A stretch of 64,000 nucleotides of DNA from Phyto melanocephala (GCA_941918925.1 OW799233.1:173766235-173830234); one strand, 5' to 3'. Shown: positions 35,220 to 45,520, counted from the stretch's first letter. The notes: a model not told the origin generated them from the sequence alone. Numbers and translations are program-made.

Positions 35220-36900
35220 CTAGCATTTAACCCGCTACTTCGATAGCGCAGCTCTTATTATTTATTGAATACTCAAGATCTATTTATAATTATTAAATAT
35301 TTTTGCTTCAATTTATGAAAATTTGTATCTCTGATTTAATTTACTTAGAAAAAAAAGTAGAGTAAGGATATATCGGGCATATATTTCCTAGCTAAAAGCA
35401 AGATCAATGCTATTGAGTTTCAAAAAATAAGATTCATAATTTCCAAAAATGACCATAAAAATAATAAAAGTAACATTTTTTCCTTCACTAAAACTTCCAC
35501 TTGGTTTATTATTACCTACATTCAGAATTCTATGTATAAAAAATATATAAAATGAGAAAAAGTAATTTTGGTCGTCCATTATATTAGGATTTAGACCTCG
35601 GATCAAAAAACACTAATTTTGAGAATCTATGTTTACAAACCTAAAAATACAAAGAGTACAATAAAAATGCGAAAAGGTTTTTTTGTGTCTCCAATTTTAA
35701 TTCTCAACATGAATCAATAATTCTTTATTTCACAATTTTAGTTTTATAAACGTAGAAAATACAAAAAGTCCCATTAAAATTCAGAAAAGTACCTTCTTGG
35801 TCGCCCATAAAATTTTTAGTCTCATCTTGTATCAATAGTCACTAATTTCGAAATTCTTGCTTCGCAAATGTTAAAAATACAAAAAGTACTATAAAAATTC
35901 AGAACAGTACCTTTTTTTATCGACCATAACATTTTTAGTCTCAACTTGTATCAATAGTCCTTGATTGTACAAATATATCTTTACAAACGTATAAAATACA
36001 AAAAGTACCATAATAAATCAAAAAAGTACCTTCTTGGTCGCCCATAACATTTTCAGTCTCACCTTTGCAAATGTTAGAAATACCAAAAGTACCATAAAAA
36101 TAAAAAAAGTACCTTTTTTGTCGCCCATAACATTTTTAGTCTCACCTGGAATCAAAAGTTCTTGATTGTACAATCCTACCTTAATAAACGTAGAAAATGC
36201 AAAAAGTACCATAAAAATTCAAAAAGTACCTTTTTAGTCGCCCAGAACATTTTTAGTCTCACCTAGAATTAATAGTCCTTTATTTTACAATACTACCTCT
36301 ATAAACGTAGAAAATACAAAAAGTACCATAGAAATACGAAAAAGTACATTTTTGGTCCAAGTTCCAAATTCCAAGTTTAAAATGTTCAAATATCTAAGTA
36401 ACAAAATATTTTAATAGACATGATTTAAAGGCAGTAAATATACTAATTTTTGCATAAAAGTAATTATGTTCTAAAAAGTACCCCACTCTTCTCGATTTTC
36501 CCCTTTCTACCCTGTTATGAATGTGTTTCAATTTTTACTAAATTACATAATTTTTCATATCTGGTGTAATCCCAATTAAAAATTTTGTGAAAATTGGTCG
36601 TGCAATTAGGAATTACATACATTTTCCGGAATTTTCCTCTTAAGGTGTGAAAATTCAAAAAAAAAGGCCAGACACCTGTCAGCCTATTTTTTGTGCAAAT
36701 GACAATACTTTTTGAATTTAATTTGTATCATTTTAAGTTAAGCAGATATAAGATTACCGATTTTACCCATTTTACCCTTAGTGGAGCTATACATTGAAAC
36801 AGGAACCGATTGTCCAAATTTCATGTCTCTAGCTCTTTGCGTTTTGGCTGTGCGATTCATCATCAGTCAGTCAGTCACGTTACTCTTTTATATATATAGA
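35220..36900 (-). mobile_element. Family-2 Helitron with internal minisatellite
   Basis: On the minus strand it starts TCTATATATATAAAAGAG at 36900 and ends with CTAG at 35220, between host T (36901) and A (35219). The 3' end has a hairpin made of GCTGCGCTATCG and a following GTAGCGGG. The 5' leader (GTGACTGACTGACTGATGAT on the minus strand) differs entirely from family 1. The middle is a tandem repeat of about 118 bp (35460-36390). No coding sequence was found. Confidence 0.85.
35460..36390 (-). repeat. Minisatellite of about 118 bp inside the family-2 Helitron
   Basis: The unit contains AAAATACAAAAAGTACCATA, then AGTACCTT and TCGCCCATAACATTTTTAG. Comparable positions occur near 35808, 35927, 36043, 36127 and 36246, giving spacings of 119, 116, 84 and 119. 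One unit is therefore shortened. Units before 35800 are more diverged. About seven to eight units in total. Confidence 0.8.
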
Positions 36901-37490
36901 TAATACTAGTGATTTTGATTAGTAGGCTGAAAAGTAGACGACAATTCATAACTTTATTAAATGTTAATTTCATTAAAAGGGCATTTTTTAGCTTCAATGA
37001 ACATGACAATAGGGAAAATGTCAGCATTCAGAGTGAAAAAATTCGCCAAAAGAGTGTTAAGCAACGCTGCAGGTGCGCTTTATGGGCTGGTGTAACTATC
37101 AGTTTTTCCTTCTTCAAAAATCCTACCGTCACCGTTAACAGTGTGTACTGAAGACCCGTGATTACCAATTATTTGCGACTCATAATTGAATGGGATGTTT
37201 TTTAAACAAAACGGCGTCATATATCATGCAAAGTGACAAACACTATACACTAAGTAAAGAAAACAATTTGTAAACATGATATTTTTTGAAATAGTTTCGT
37301 AAACTGGTCACAAAAATTTAACTCATTGATATATTTCCTCAAGGTTTATGCAAATTCATTTGTGTATGCGAACGAAAAAAAAACCTTGTTTGGACGGACC
37401 ATTGCCAAAATACCGCCACAAATGCTTGAAAAGGTTTGGTTAAAATTGGATTTCACAAATGAGCCACAACCAAGCCAGACGCCGCGATCA

Positions 37491-37879
37491 TACTACCGAA
37501 ATTATATACAAACACTAACGGCTTTAACTTGTGTTTCCATTCCACTTCTTTATAAAGTAAGACTTCTTGGAGTGTTAACTGTTTTTTACAATGTGACAGG
37601 AAAAAAGTTCAAGCTTTAATTCAGCAAAATATGACATTTTCTAAGAAGCATTTATTCATCGAATTGTTAATTGGCGTTTTTAATTTCCTTTGATAAGTAA
37701 ATATCAACTCGTGCTTTAAACTATTCAATTGCATTTTTCTTTAAATAATTATTAAAACGTTTACGTTAACGGATTTCAAGTGAACAATGCTTTATGCAAA
37801 ATATAATAATTGAAATTATTCCTTTCACTTTAAATAATCGCCGATGTCACGAAATTTTCAATAATCAAACGGTTAAAAA
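37491..37879. other. Unassigned stretch between two dead elements
   Basis: No exon or terminus supported; it may hold the degraded 3' end of the mariner fossil. Confidence 0.35.
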
Positions 37880-38950
37880 ATGACACATATTCAACGAAGC
37901 CATCGACAGTGTGATGAAACACGCCACTTCCGAACGTAGAGGTATTATCGGGGGTCTAAATGGTCTTTTAAAAGATTGTTATTATGCAGATGATATCTGT
38001 CTACTGACATACTGCTACTCAAATATGCAGCAGAAACTAAATAAGGTGGTAACACAATCTGCGAAATATGGGCTTAGGAGAAATATCTCTAAAGCTAAGG
38101 TCATAAAAATGAACATCACAAAATCCCAATCACACCTTATTCGGCAGTAGTATCTCGATGAAGTAGATTTCTTTCGTTGCTTTGAGAGCATCATCACCAA
38201 ATCTGGCGGCGCCCATAAAGATGTCTCAAAACGTGTGAACAAGGCCAAAAAAACATTTGGGCAACTAAGCTCAGTATGGAAACCTCACCACCTCTCAATA
38301 CGTAGAAAATGCAGCATATTTAATGCTGTATAAAATCTGTGCTCTTCAACGGGTGCTAGGAATGGAACACGGTAAGACGAGACACGAATGCCTTAGGTTA
38401 TGTTGAAAAGGAGGGGCACTAAGAGCCCAAATCCACGAGAGGTATACACTTCTGCCCAATTGGCATGTTGTGCGAATAGAAAGAGAATAGAAGGGAAAGT
38501 GAAGCAAACCAGTTCAGAGTCACTGGCGGGAATCGACCCACAACCCCCAAACCAGCAGACCGGCACACTACTGACTAGTCCACCGGTGCACCCTTACACA
38601 AATGCTTTACACGTATGTAATTGTAAGCCATTGCCTGGTTATCGTGGTAGTTCGCTGCTCGCCAACAGTCAAGTAGAGTCTATATGACTCCGTTTTGACA
38701 AAGCCATTGCCTACGTCGCATATTAAAAATCTTCTGGCCCAATATCATCAGCAACAACCGGCTGTGGTATACAACACTCCATACTCCTATAGATACTGAA
38801 ATCGATCAGCTTAAATGAAGGTAGACTGGTCATGCATTGCGCAGGACACAAGACAATATCACTGAAATAACAAAGACTGAAACCCTTAGGGCAGTCGAAG
38901 AGTAGGATGCTCTAGTCACACGTGGAGGCATCAACGAAATGTGGAAGTAG
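37880..38950 (+). pseudogene. RTE-like LINE reverse transcriptase fragment
   Basis: The open segment at 37911-38150 contains the catalytic YADD box (DCYYADDICLLTYCY) and KYGLRRNISKAKVIKM. The GLKIN..KTKVM motif that usually follows YADD in LINEs is the model for the latter. After a stop the reading goes on with RCFESIITKSGGA, VNKAKKTFGQLSSVW and IFNAV. Beyond the inserted SINE (about 38405-38593) come the conserved RILxIFWPN, TEIDQLK and TGHALRRTQDNIT pieces of the region after the thumb. Stops and frameshifts are numerous. The clade (RTE or a related one) is inferred from motif style. Confidence 0.75.
38405..38593 (-). repeat. tRNA-derived SINE, minus strand
   Basis: Read on the minus strand from 38593, the sequence begins GGGTGCACCGGTGGACTAGTC and has a box-A-like TGGACTAGTCAG. 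About 40 bp later it has a box-B match GGGTCGATTCCC (38528-38539), the internal RNA polymerase III promoter of tRNA genes. The body then becomes purine-poor, with TTTGCTTC and TTCTCTTTC words. The part from box A onward matches 61026-61224. It interrupts the LINE reverse transcriptase, so it is the younger insertion. It lacks a cloverleaf, so it is not a functional tRNA gene. Confidence 0.7.
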
Positions 38951-40645
38951 CTGAATCTAATAGTTTGTGCTGAAGATGATAGCAATGGAAAAGATCGAAT
39001 GGAACATTCTCGTTGATGCCCTATATTCCTTGTTGGTATTCCTGTTTGTTACAAAATATAGTCGTAGAAAAGGATTAAACATCAAGAGTCTTTTGTTATT
39101 CTTAGACTCTTATTTGCCATCTTACACATTCACTATCGTACCAATGTTGCCATATTTTCATAAAACATCATAAATTTTTTGAACAAACCAATATGTTTTT
39201 GCAGTTTTGGCGCAATAAAAGGAAAAAGAAAAGAAAAACACAAAATTAAAATATTTTTAAATACTTCCGCAGATTTTATTAAGGTTCACGTTTCTTTGAA
39301 TGTTTTTTTTTTTTTTTTGCTTAAAGTTTCAGAGCCAACTCTGTTATAGCTTTTACAAGAGGCAAAGGCTATATATTTCATTACACAAATTATTAATACA
39401 TTATTTAGAGGATATTCAAAAAGATGGCAACGAAAACTGAAACTACTTTTACCCCCAGCCAATAATAATTATTAATATTTCTATTACTATTATTCTTTTC
39501 CACAGTCTCCCCAAAAAACCCTTTTTCTATTTTAATTTTGATGAGAAAATTTTCCACAAATCGTTTTAAAAAATTTCAAACTCTTGGAACGAAATTTAAG
39601 ATTTATCACAGTTAATAAATATTTTCTTTCCCACAGCATAGAGAAATTGGAAGAAATCTTCCCAAATAATTAAAAACTCATTGCTGGTGATAATTTATTG
39701 GCAAGTTGCCAGACAAGTGAAGCAGGCCAACATACAACCAGACATTCTCCTCAAACATAAAAATTGCAATAAAATTATATGCCCAATTTTTGCATAACAA
39801 CACTGACTCTTAAAACTACCGACTCTTTGAATGAAAAAACAAATTAAAGCATAACGCAATTAAATGATAAACGAAATTGACAGTGTCTTCTTCCCACCAT
39901 TAAAACTGTCACAACAAATCAAAACATTAGAGATGAGCCCAAGAGCTAAGTACTTAAATTTGAAAGGACAACAAAGTTAACGAAAAAAAAAAAACAGAAG
40001 TAATTAAATACAAAAACAACAACAACAACAACTATTTATACAACATTTAGCAAGCGTTAAAAAATGTTCATTCACGTGCCGCTAAATGTTGCAACTTGCA
40101 AAATGTACTTTCACCCGCAAACACATACAACAAAGTTGTAATAAAATAACAATCATAAATCGATTTGTTCTACAACAAAATTTGTTTTCCCAAAAACATC
40201 ACCACCATCACCACATCACCAAAAACATCTTCCTCTCTAATCGTACGGCCAAAGAGTCTTTAAACCACCACCCCGTTAAAGCGGGTAATTGTTGTTCCTG
40301 CTTCAAAACATTAAACCGTGAAAGTATTTAATAGTTTCAATTTTAGAACAGAAGAAGGGGGAAAACTATAAATTAAATTAGGATGAAGTTTATGATGATT
40401 TTCGTAGTGAGACACGTTGAAACCTGTCTTATCATTTCAATCAACAATTATTTCTCTCATTTTCTTAACATTTTATTTTATGTGAGATTTTCTGTTACAG
40501 TCAGTCATACAGCCAAAGTGTAATTGTTTGAATTATAATTATTTGTTATTTCATTTTTTATTTTCAAGTGCCACTAACAGTCTGTTCTTATGAAATTTAT
40601 AAATGAAGTAATTCGTTCGTATTTAGCTTTAACATTAAAGTGAAA
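38951..40645. other. Gene-free stretch
   Basis: AT-rich DNA with a T-run at 39307-39319 and an (AAC)n at about 40016-40030. One weak acceptor-like TTTCCCACAG at 39630-39639 precedes only 12 open codons, not enough for a call. The frame at 40086-40331 is low complexity and has no context. Confidence 0.4.
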
Positions 40646-40650
40646 CAATG

Positions 40651-40683
40651 GCCGACTTCCTAAACGCAAGTTGCAATGCATAC
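40651..40683 (+). repeat. Left arm of a 33-bp inverted repeat
   Basis: GGCCGACTTCCTAAACG, one variable base, then AAGTTGCAATGCATA. Its complement is at 41706-41738, within the second exon of the ORF at 41471-41810. The pair encloses a mariner fossil and that ORF's first exon. It may be a foldback or the trace of a local inverted duplication of the exon. Confidence 0.7.
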
Positions 40684-40745
40684 TTACAATGTGTACACTT
40701 CGTAAATGCATATGTAAACTTTCTGGCAACGTCCAATGTTCCTAA

Positions 40746-40781
40746 TAGTTTGATAACTCATTTTAATAAGTATGAGTGTCA
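40746..40781 (+). repeat. 36-bp direct repeat, left copy
   Basis: TAGTTTGATAACTCATTTTA followed by ATAAGTATGAGTGTCA. It is identical, base for base, to 41409-41444. The two copies exactly bracket a mariner fragment (40782-41408). It is far longer than the TA duplication that mariner elements make. Confidence 0.9.
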
Positions 40782-41296
40782 AATAATCCAATGGTGTCAA
40801 ATCACACGATCTTGGTGGCCAATTGACAGGTCCATTCCGCGAAATTATGCGCTCATCGAATGTTTCCTTCAATAAATCGATTGCGCCGTGCGCTGTGTGA
40901 CATGTAGCGCCGTCTTGTTGGAACCACAACTCATCCACATTCATGCCATCCAATTCGGGAACAAAATAGTCAGTTATCATGGCTCTATACCGGTCTCCAT
41001 TAACGGTAACTGCCACTCCAGCATTATTTCGGAAGAAGTATGGCCCAACGACTCCACCAGCCCATAGAGCACACCAAACAGTCAGTTTTTGTGGATGTAA
41101 TGGCGTCTCAAGGGTCGCATGTGGATTCTCTTCACTCCAAATGCGGCAATTTTGCTTGTTGACGTAGCCATTCAACCAAAAATGAGCCTCATCACTGAAC
41201 AAAATTTTGCTTGCGGTAAACTTCGCGAACTGAACCGTTATTTTCGAAATAAATTTGCACGATTTGCAAGCGTTGTTCTTTTGTCAACCTGTTCAT
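40782..41296 (-). pseudogene. DD41D-type mariner transposase, deleted
   Basis: It starts MNRLTKEQRLQIVQIYFENN at 41296, an N-terminal domain of the type often listed as DUF4817 in arthropod transposases. A deletion near 41215 then joins it out of frame to the catalytic core. The core reads KILFSDEAHFWLNGYVNKQN (first Asp), LTVWCALWAGGVVGPYFFRN, ELWFQQDGATCHTA (second Asp), NWPPRSCDLTPLDY (third Asp). There are 41 residues between the second and third, hence DD41D. The helix-turn-helix half between the N-terminus and the core is missing, and so is the C-terminus. Catalytic residues are unmutated, so this copy decayed mainly by deletion. Confidence 0.87.
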
Positions 41297-41408
41297 GATG
41301 AAATGGCAAACCAAACTGAACATAAATGACATTAGAGTTGCCAGATTTGACCACAAAATGCCAGTTTTATCTCTATTCGAAAAACAAACCTGTAAAAAAA
41401 ACACCCTT
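40782..41408 (-). mobile_element. DD41D-type Tc1/mariner fossil, copy C (internally deleted, 3'-truncated)
   Basis: On the minus strand it begins at AAAGGGTGTTTTTTTTAC (near 41408) and breaks off after the codons for TPLDYL at 40782, without its right terminus. A 36-bp direct repeat flanks the fragment. Among the five family members this one keeps the most intact catalytic domain. Confidence 0.85.
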
Positions 41409-41444
41409 TAGTTTGATAACTCATTTTAATAAGTATGAGTGTCA
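41409..41444 (+). repeat. 36-bp direct repeat, right copy
   Basis: Identical to 40746-40781 over all 36 positions; the adjoining bases differ on both sides (A versus T on the left, A versus T on the right). See the left copy. Confidence 0.9.
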
Positions 41445-41470
41445 TTTTGTATGCAAACATTTGAGCTGCT

Positions 41471-41810
41471 ATGGCTAAGTAAGTATTTTCTTGTTTTTTT
41501 TTAATAAATTATTTTTAATTGATAAAGTTTATTTAAATCACAGACTAATAATTTAAATAATTAAACACTTTTTTATTGCAGAGACAAAAAGTGGACCCAT
41601 GAGCGCATAGCGACGTTCCTAAATGCCGATAAAATGCAAAAAAAGTCTCTGCAACGCAAGGTTGCACTTAAGACATGTTTAGCATTGGATACGCATTTTT
41701 TAAATTATGCATTGCAACTTACGTTTAGGAAGTCGGCCAATTATTTAAATTATCTTTATGTACTAAAACAAAAAACAAATATGATCACATTTGATCGTGT
41801 TTCTATATAA
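41471..41810 (+). CDS. Candidate two-exon small gene, product unknown
   Basis: Exon 1 is ATGGCTAA (41471-41478) followed by GTAAGTA. Exon 2 starts at 41582 after TTTTTATTGCAG and runs to TAA at 41808-41810. Spliced, this gives 78 codons without a stop. The protein is basic and leucine-rich: MAKDKKWTHERIATFL, then DKMQKKSLQRKVALKTCLAL, THFLNYALQLTFRKSANYL. No signal peptide or known domain is recognised. A 103-bp intron with both consensus sites is normal for a fly. Cautions: exon 1 is tiny, and part of exon 2 (41706-41738) is the complement of 40651-40683. It may therefore be a remnant of an unknown element instead of a host gene. Confidence 0.4.
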
Positions 41811-42495
41811 GAGTTGGCGACGTATGACGAATTTTCATATACACAAATTTGATTTTTTTTAGAACGAATATTCGCGGCAAAAAATTCGACGAATGTTTCT
41901 AGCAAGGCGAATTCATACAGGTCAAATTCCTAGCCCAGCTGATGGGGAAGCATTCTGTAAAAATTTGTTAAATTCGTCTTGATTTCATTTATTAATGCAG
42001 GGATAGAAAATAAGATTTTAGAAAACAAATTTTCCCGCCCTGATATACGAATTGGCCTTGACAGAAAACCTCCCCTAAAAAGTTGCTTTGTTGTATCAAT
42101 TTGCCGTTGCATATACCTGTATGAATATGCATTGGTTTCTAGCATAAGATCTCAGAATTTTTGTGGTTAACAATGAAGTTCTTACTGAATAGATCGTCCT
42201 TCGTTACCACAATATTTCAAACATTTTATGGAAATAAAATCATTCCCTTCAATTCGTCGACAAGAACATGAACATTAGCGAGTAAATATTTAAGCAGTGC
42301 TACACACATGTTTGTCATAAAATATAGTTTCCCCAGATATCGTCAGAGATGATTTGATTATTTCAGTCAAGCAATTGCCTCATCGGCCGAGGTCGATCTT
42401 GAAATGGCTTGAAGTATTTTGCGAAATTCACCAGAATTATTGCGCTTCTAAAAAATCTTGAGTAATTATGCATATATTTTTTGCGTCATTATGAA
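41811..42495. other. Unassigned stretch
   Basis: No gene is supported. The words TTCGACGAAT and GAATTCGTC recur near 41890-41985 and may be parts of a short degraded repeat. Confidence 0.35.
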
Positions 42496-42928
42496 CAGGG
42501 TGGGCCAAAAGTCGCCATGGGGTTTAAAAATGTAGTTACTTTTTCCTTTATGTTTCAGATTATATAATAAACACCTAGAGAATATATAATGAAGAGATTC
42601 ACAACTGAGCAAAGAATCGGAATAATAGAATTATATTATTAAAAGTCAGCAATCAATTATTTGAACGAAAAGAGCATTTCGTCGACATTTTACTAAAAGA
42701 ATTTTGGCCTCTGAAGCAACGATTCGTTGATTTGTTCATCGTCACCACATGTTGAGACTGTAAGAGATTTGCCTTGAACTGGTAGAACGTGTTTAATTAT
42801 CCCAGCGGAAAATATTGAACGTCTAGAGAAAAATATTAACAAAACACCAGAAACATCTACCAGAAGGCGTTCTACTCAGATAGAAATGACTTGTTTGTCC
42901 CGTTTGCTTGTACGAATTTAAAAAAAAA

Positions 42929-43502
42929 AAAGAAGTAATAGTGCTATATTCGGCCATGCCGAATATTATATACCCTTCACAACGTGTAGTCATGCAATAA
43001 AAATTGTTTGTATCACCATTTGTCTCATATAGAATACGTACATACATATAAAAAACATAGATATATAAAAACATCCCATTGCAAAATTATAAACTGAGTT
43101 TACGTATGTGTTTCCAAAAAAAAAAAAAATACAAAAAAATAATACAAAAAAAAAAATTAAAAAAAAACAATAAAAAAAATATTAAAAAAAAATTTTTAGT
43201 AAAATTTTTAAAAAATTAAAAAAACATAAATAATATATTAAATAAAAAAAATTTTTTGGCTCAGCTGGGATTCGATGCCACGTTTACTCTAACTAGTATA
43301 TATTTATGTTGTTGTTGTAATTGTGAAAAAAACGAGGTGATCGTGGTTTTTTGCTCATATCTCGGAAAGTTATGGTGCGATTCATTCCCGGATATTTCAA
43401 AAAGATTGATACCATACACAGATCTGAGGAACATATGGTTGCTTCTAAAAGTTGATTTCAACCAACACACGGACAGACGGTCAGGGCTTAATCGACTCTT
43501 CG
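42929..43502 (+). repeat. Dispersed repeat B, left-end fragment in mariner copy E
   Basis: It begins AAGTAATAGTGCTATATTCGG (42931) then CCATGCCGAATATTATATACCC, the same left end as at 52950. It goes on with CAACGTGTAGTCATGCAATA, a long A-rich tract (43120-43255), GCTCAGCTGG.ATTCGATGCC and GCTCATATCTCGG. It stops at a Helitron fragment. The stretch CTAACTAGTATA (43291-43302) is the uninterrupted equivalent of the MITE site at 53440. Confidence 0.75.
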
Positions 43503-43889
43503 GGCGTGGCCCTGCCCACTTTTCTAATCACGAAATTATAAAGTCATGACAGCTCAATATGTGTGCAAACTTTCAGAAAAATCGGTCATGTGCAAGTAGC
43601 TTAAAATGATAACTAATTTTTTATGGGCGTGGCCCCGCCCACTTTTCTAATCACGAAATTATTTAGTCATGAGAGCTCGATATGTGTGCAAACTTTCAGA
43701 AAAATCGGTAATGTGCAAGTAGCTTAAAATGATAACTAATTTTTTATGGTCGTGGCCCCGCCCACTTTTTTCCACCCATAAACACTCCCTGGTATGTGTA
43801 CAACAACTTACCAAAGTTTGAGTCCGATCGGTTTTACAGTTTCGGAGTCTATAGCTAACACACACACACAGAGTTTCACTTTTATATAT
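43503..43889 (-). mobile_element. Family-1 Helitron, 5' part only
   Basis: On the minus strand it starts at the TATATATAAAAGTGAAACTC end (43889), followed by the short (TG)n and CTATAGACTCCGAAACTG. It has two to three of the 120-bp units with GGGC(G/A)GGGCCACG cores, then stops at 43503 without the CTAG terminus. It is truncated at the 3' side and lies at the junction of repeat B and mariner copy E. Confidence 0.8.
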
Positions 43890-44166
43890 TCCTATATAAA
43901 GTGCAATTCATGCAAGAATTTAAACCCGCATATCATCGACAACGTCTATATTTTACATTTAAATTCCAACAGTTGGCCAAAAATTAAATAAATTTTGTTG
44001 AAAATTTCATTATGAGTGATAAAGCTCATTTTGTTGTAGGTTCTGGGGTTCTGAAACACCAGGCGTCATTCATGTGCATTCTATCTAAAAATATTATTGG
44101 GTCTTACTTCTTCGAAAATTAAGATTGAAGTTGTGTAACCATAAATGGAGAGCAGTATCGGTGGCT

Positions 44167-44586
44167 AGAGCAGGATAAAAATAGTGAAATAAATGAAAGA
44201 TAATAACAAACAAAAGTAAAAGGGTTGCTGTTAGGTAAATTTCAATCTACTTAACTCATTGTAGTAAAAAAAATATATGAAAAAAGGAAAACTAATGTAG
44301 TTACCGAACTTAATTAACTTAAATCCCGGGAGTTAAATAGATGATATTTACAACCAACATGTTACAACAGATCAAAGAGTGCTGATGATGAAATCGTAGA
44401 TGGTTTCGATAATGCATTCCACTCGGCTAGTGTCGGTAAAAATATAATTTTTCAAATTATTCTTTCATTTATCACAATAAAAAAAAATTCTTTGTTACAA
44501 TAAGAATGCTGATATGAACTCAAGCCTGCTTAAAATTAAAATATTAGGTATCGGTTTAGTATAGGATATTTTATACATCCTGCTCT
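44167..44586. mobile_element. Short inverted-repeat element in mariner copy E
   Basis: The ends are AGAGCAGGAT and ATCCTGCTCT. The element splits the transposase between TINGEQYRWL and ENRPEIWFQQ, where family members have about 10 to 15 residues. The interior is 420 bp of AT-rich DNA without a frame. No clear target duplication. Confidence 0.6.
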
Positions 44587-45165
44587 TGAAAATAGACCTG
44601 AGATATGGTTTCAGCAGAATGGAGCCACTGTCCATACTGCCCGAGACACAATAGCGCTTTTAAGTCTAAATTTTGGACAGCGAATATTGTTTATGAACTT
44701 GCAAATTAATTGGCCAGAGCGTTCCGACTATTTTCTTTTAGGTATTTTAAGCCAGCTAGTATATGTAAACAAGTCCAAAAAATTCCTTAAATGACAAAAT
44801 TTTTGTAGAAAATCGAGTCCTGCAGCAACAAATTTTAAAGATGTTATGAAAATTTCTTTAAGACAAGCCCAACATTGCTCAGCTGAAAACGGAATTTTTT
44901 TATGTGACATTATTTTTATACTCAGTGTAAAACAAAAATTCAATTTCGTATATTTTATAATCTAGAAAAAGATAATATTTAATAAAAATATGTATTAAAA
45001 AAAATTTTAAAAATGTTTAAATTCATGGTGATTTTTTACCCACCCTGTATTAACACTAGACGATTATTTTAATTGTGGCCAAAAATTTTAGCCATAGTTG
45101 GGTGTGTCGCAATGTTGCATGTCTGTTTTTAGTCATTCGGTATCTGTCATATGCCATATGTTGTA

Positions 45166-45520
45166 TAGGAACATAAAATTGAATTAATAGTATTGATACG
45201 CAAACACTTTGAATTGAGCTAATGTGTATGCAAAGTTTTTTAAGAATACAATTAGAATTAGCTTGATGTGGGCTCGCTTTTATAGTCACTTAATGCGTAT
45301 AAAAAGCTTAATTAAAGAGTTTGGCGAAAGTAGTTGAAAACTATTACTTGCTTTGTATGGGCGTGGCACTGCTAGCCTTTGCAACAATTTTATTATATTT
45401 CCATTGAGACTTTGTGTGTGTGCGAGGTTAAATGGGCGTAGCATTCCCACTCTTTTAAGCTATTTTTATATTCGAGACGGGAAATGATTCAACTTTGACT
45501 GCACAGCTCAATTTATGAAA
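45166..45520 (-). mobile_element. Strongly decayed Helitron fragment
   Basis: Family-1 words appear in the expected order on the minus strand, but with many changes: GGGCGTGGCACTGC (45359), ATGCAAAGTTTTTTAAGAAT (45229), GCTAATGTGTATG. No termini are present. It is older than the seven recognisable copies. Confidence 0.5.

Larger units (their letters stand above)
34847..37490 (+). mobile_element. DD41D-type Tc1/mariner fossil, copy D, split by a Helitron
   Basis: The transposase start MTRLTSEKYLQVV lies at 34847. The 35220-36900 interval is a Helitron. After it the fossil continues with RCALWAG and FFKNPTVTVN (37070-37140), which matches the CALWAGG.VGPYFF..N region of copy C. The C-terminal VYANEKKTLFGRTIAKI and PPQMLEKVWL follow at about 37355-37440, matching the usual mariner tail. 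The order of motifs on both sides of the Helitron shows one original element of roughly 1 kb. It is heavily mutated, and termini and TA target were not identified. Confidence 0.65.
42496..45047 (+). mobile_element. Tc1/mariner fossil, copy E, with three later insertions
   Basis: Inverted ends CAGGGTGGGCCAAAAGTCGCCATGG (42496) and the complement of CATGGTGATTTTTTACCCACCCTG (ending 45047); TA follows the right end. Transposase pieces in order: MKRFTTEQRIGIIELYY (42591), ENIERLEKNINKTPETSTRR (about 42808), a KAHF catalytic piece near 44020, IIGSYFFEN (about 44090), TINGEQYRWL (about 44145), EIWFQQNGATVHTARDT (44600), INWPERSDYF (about 44705). The interruptions are repeat B (42929), a Helitron fragment (43503) and a short element (44167). 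The second catalytic Asp is Asn, and stops are frequent. Confidence 0.82.

Noticed and set aside
35460..36390. CRISPR-like array because of regular repeat spacing
   Set aside because: The whole unit of about 118 bp is repeated with drift, without unique spacers; it is a eukaryotic minisatellite inside a Helitron.
38528..38593. A functional tRNA gene
   Set aside because: Box A and box B are present but no cloverleaf stem pairing or anticodon arm can be drawn; a SINE copy explains it better.
39640..39680. Possible terminal exon after TTTCCCACAG
   Set aside because: Only 12 open codons before a stop and no partner exon; too weak to annotate.
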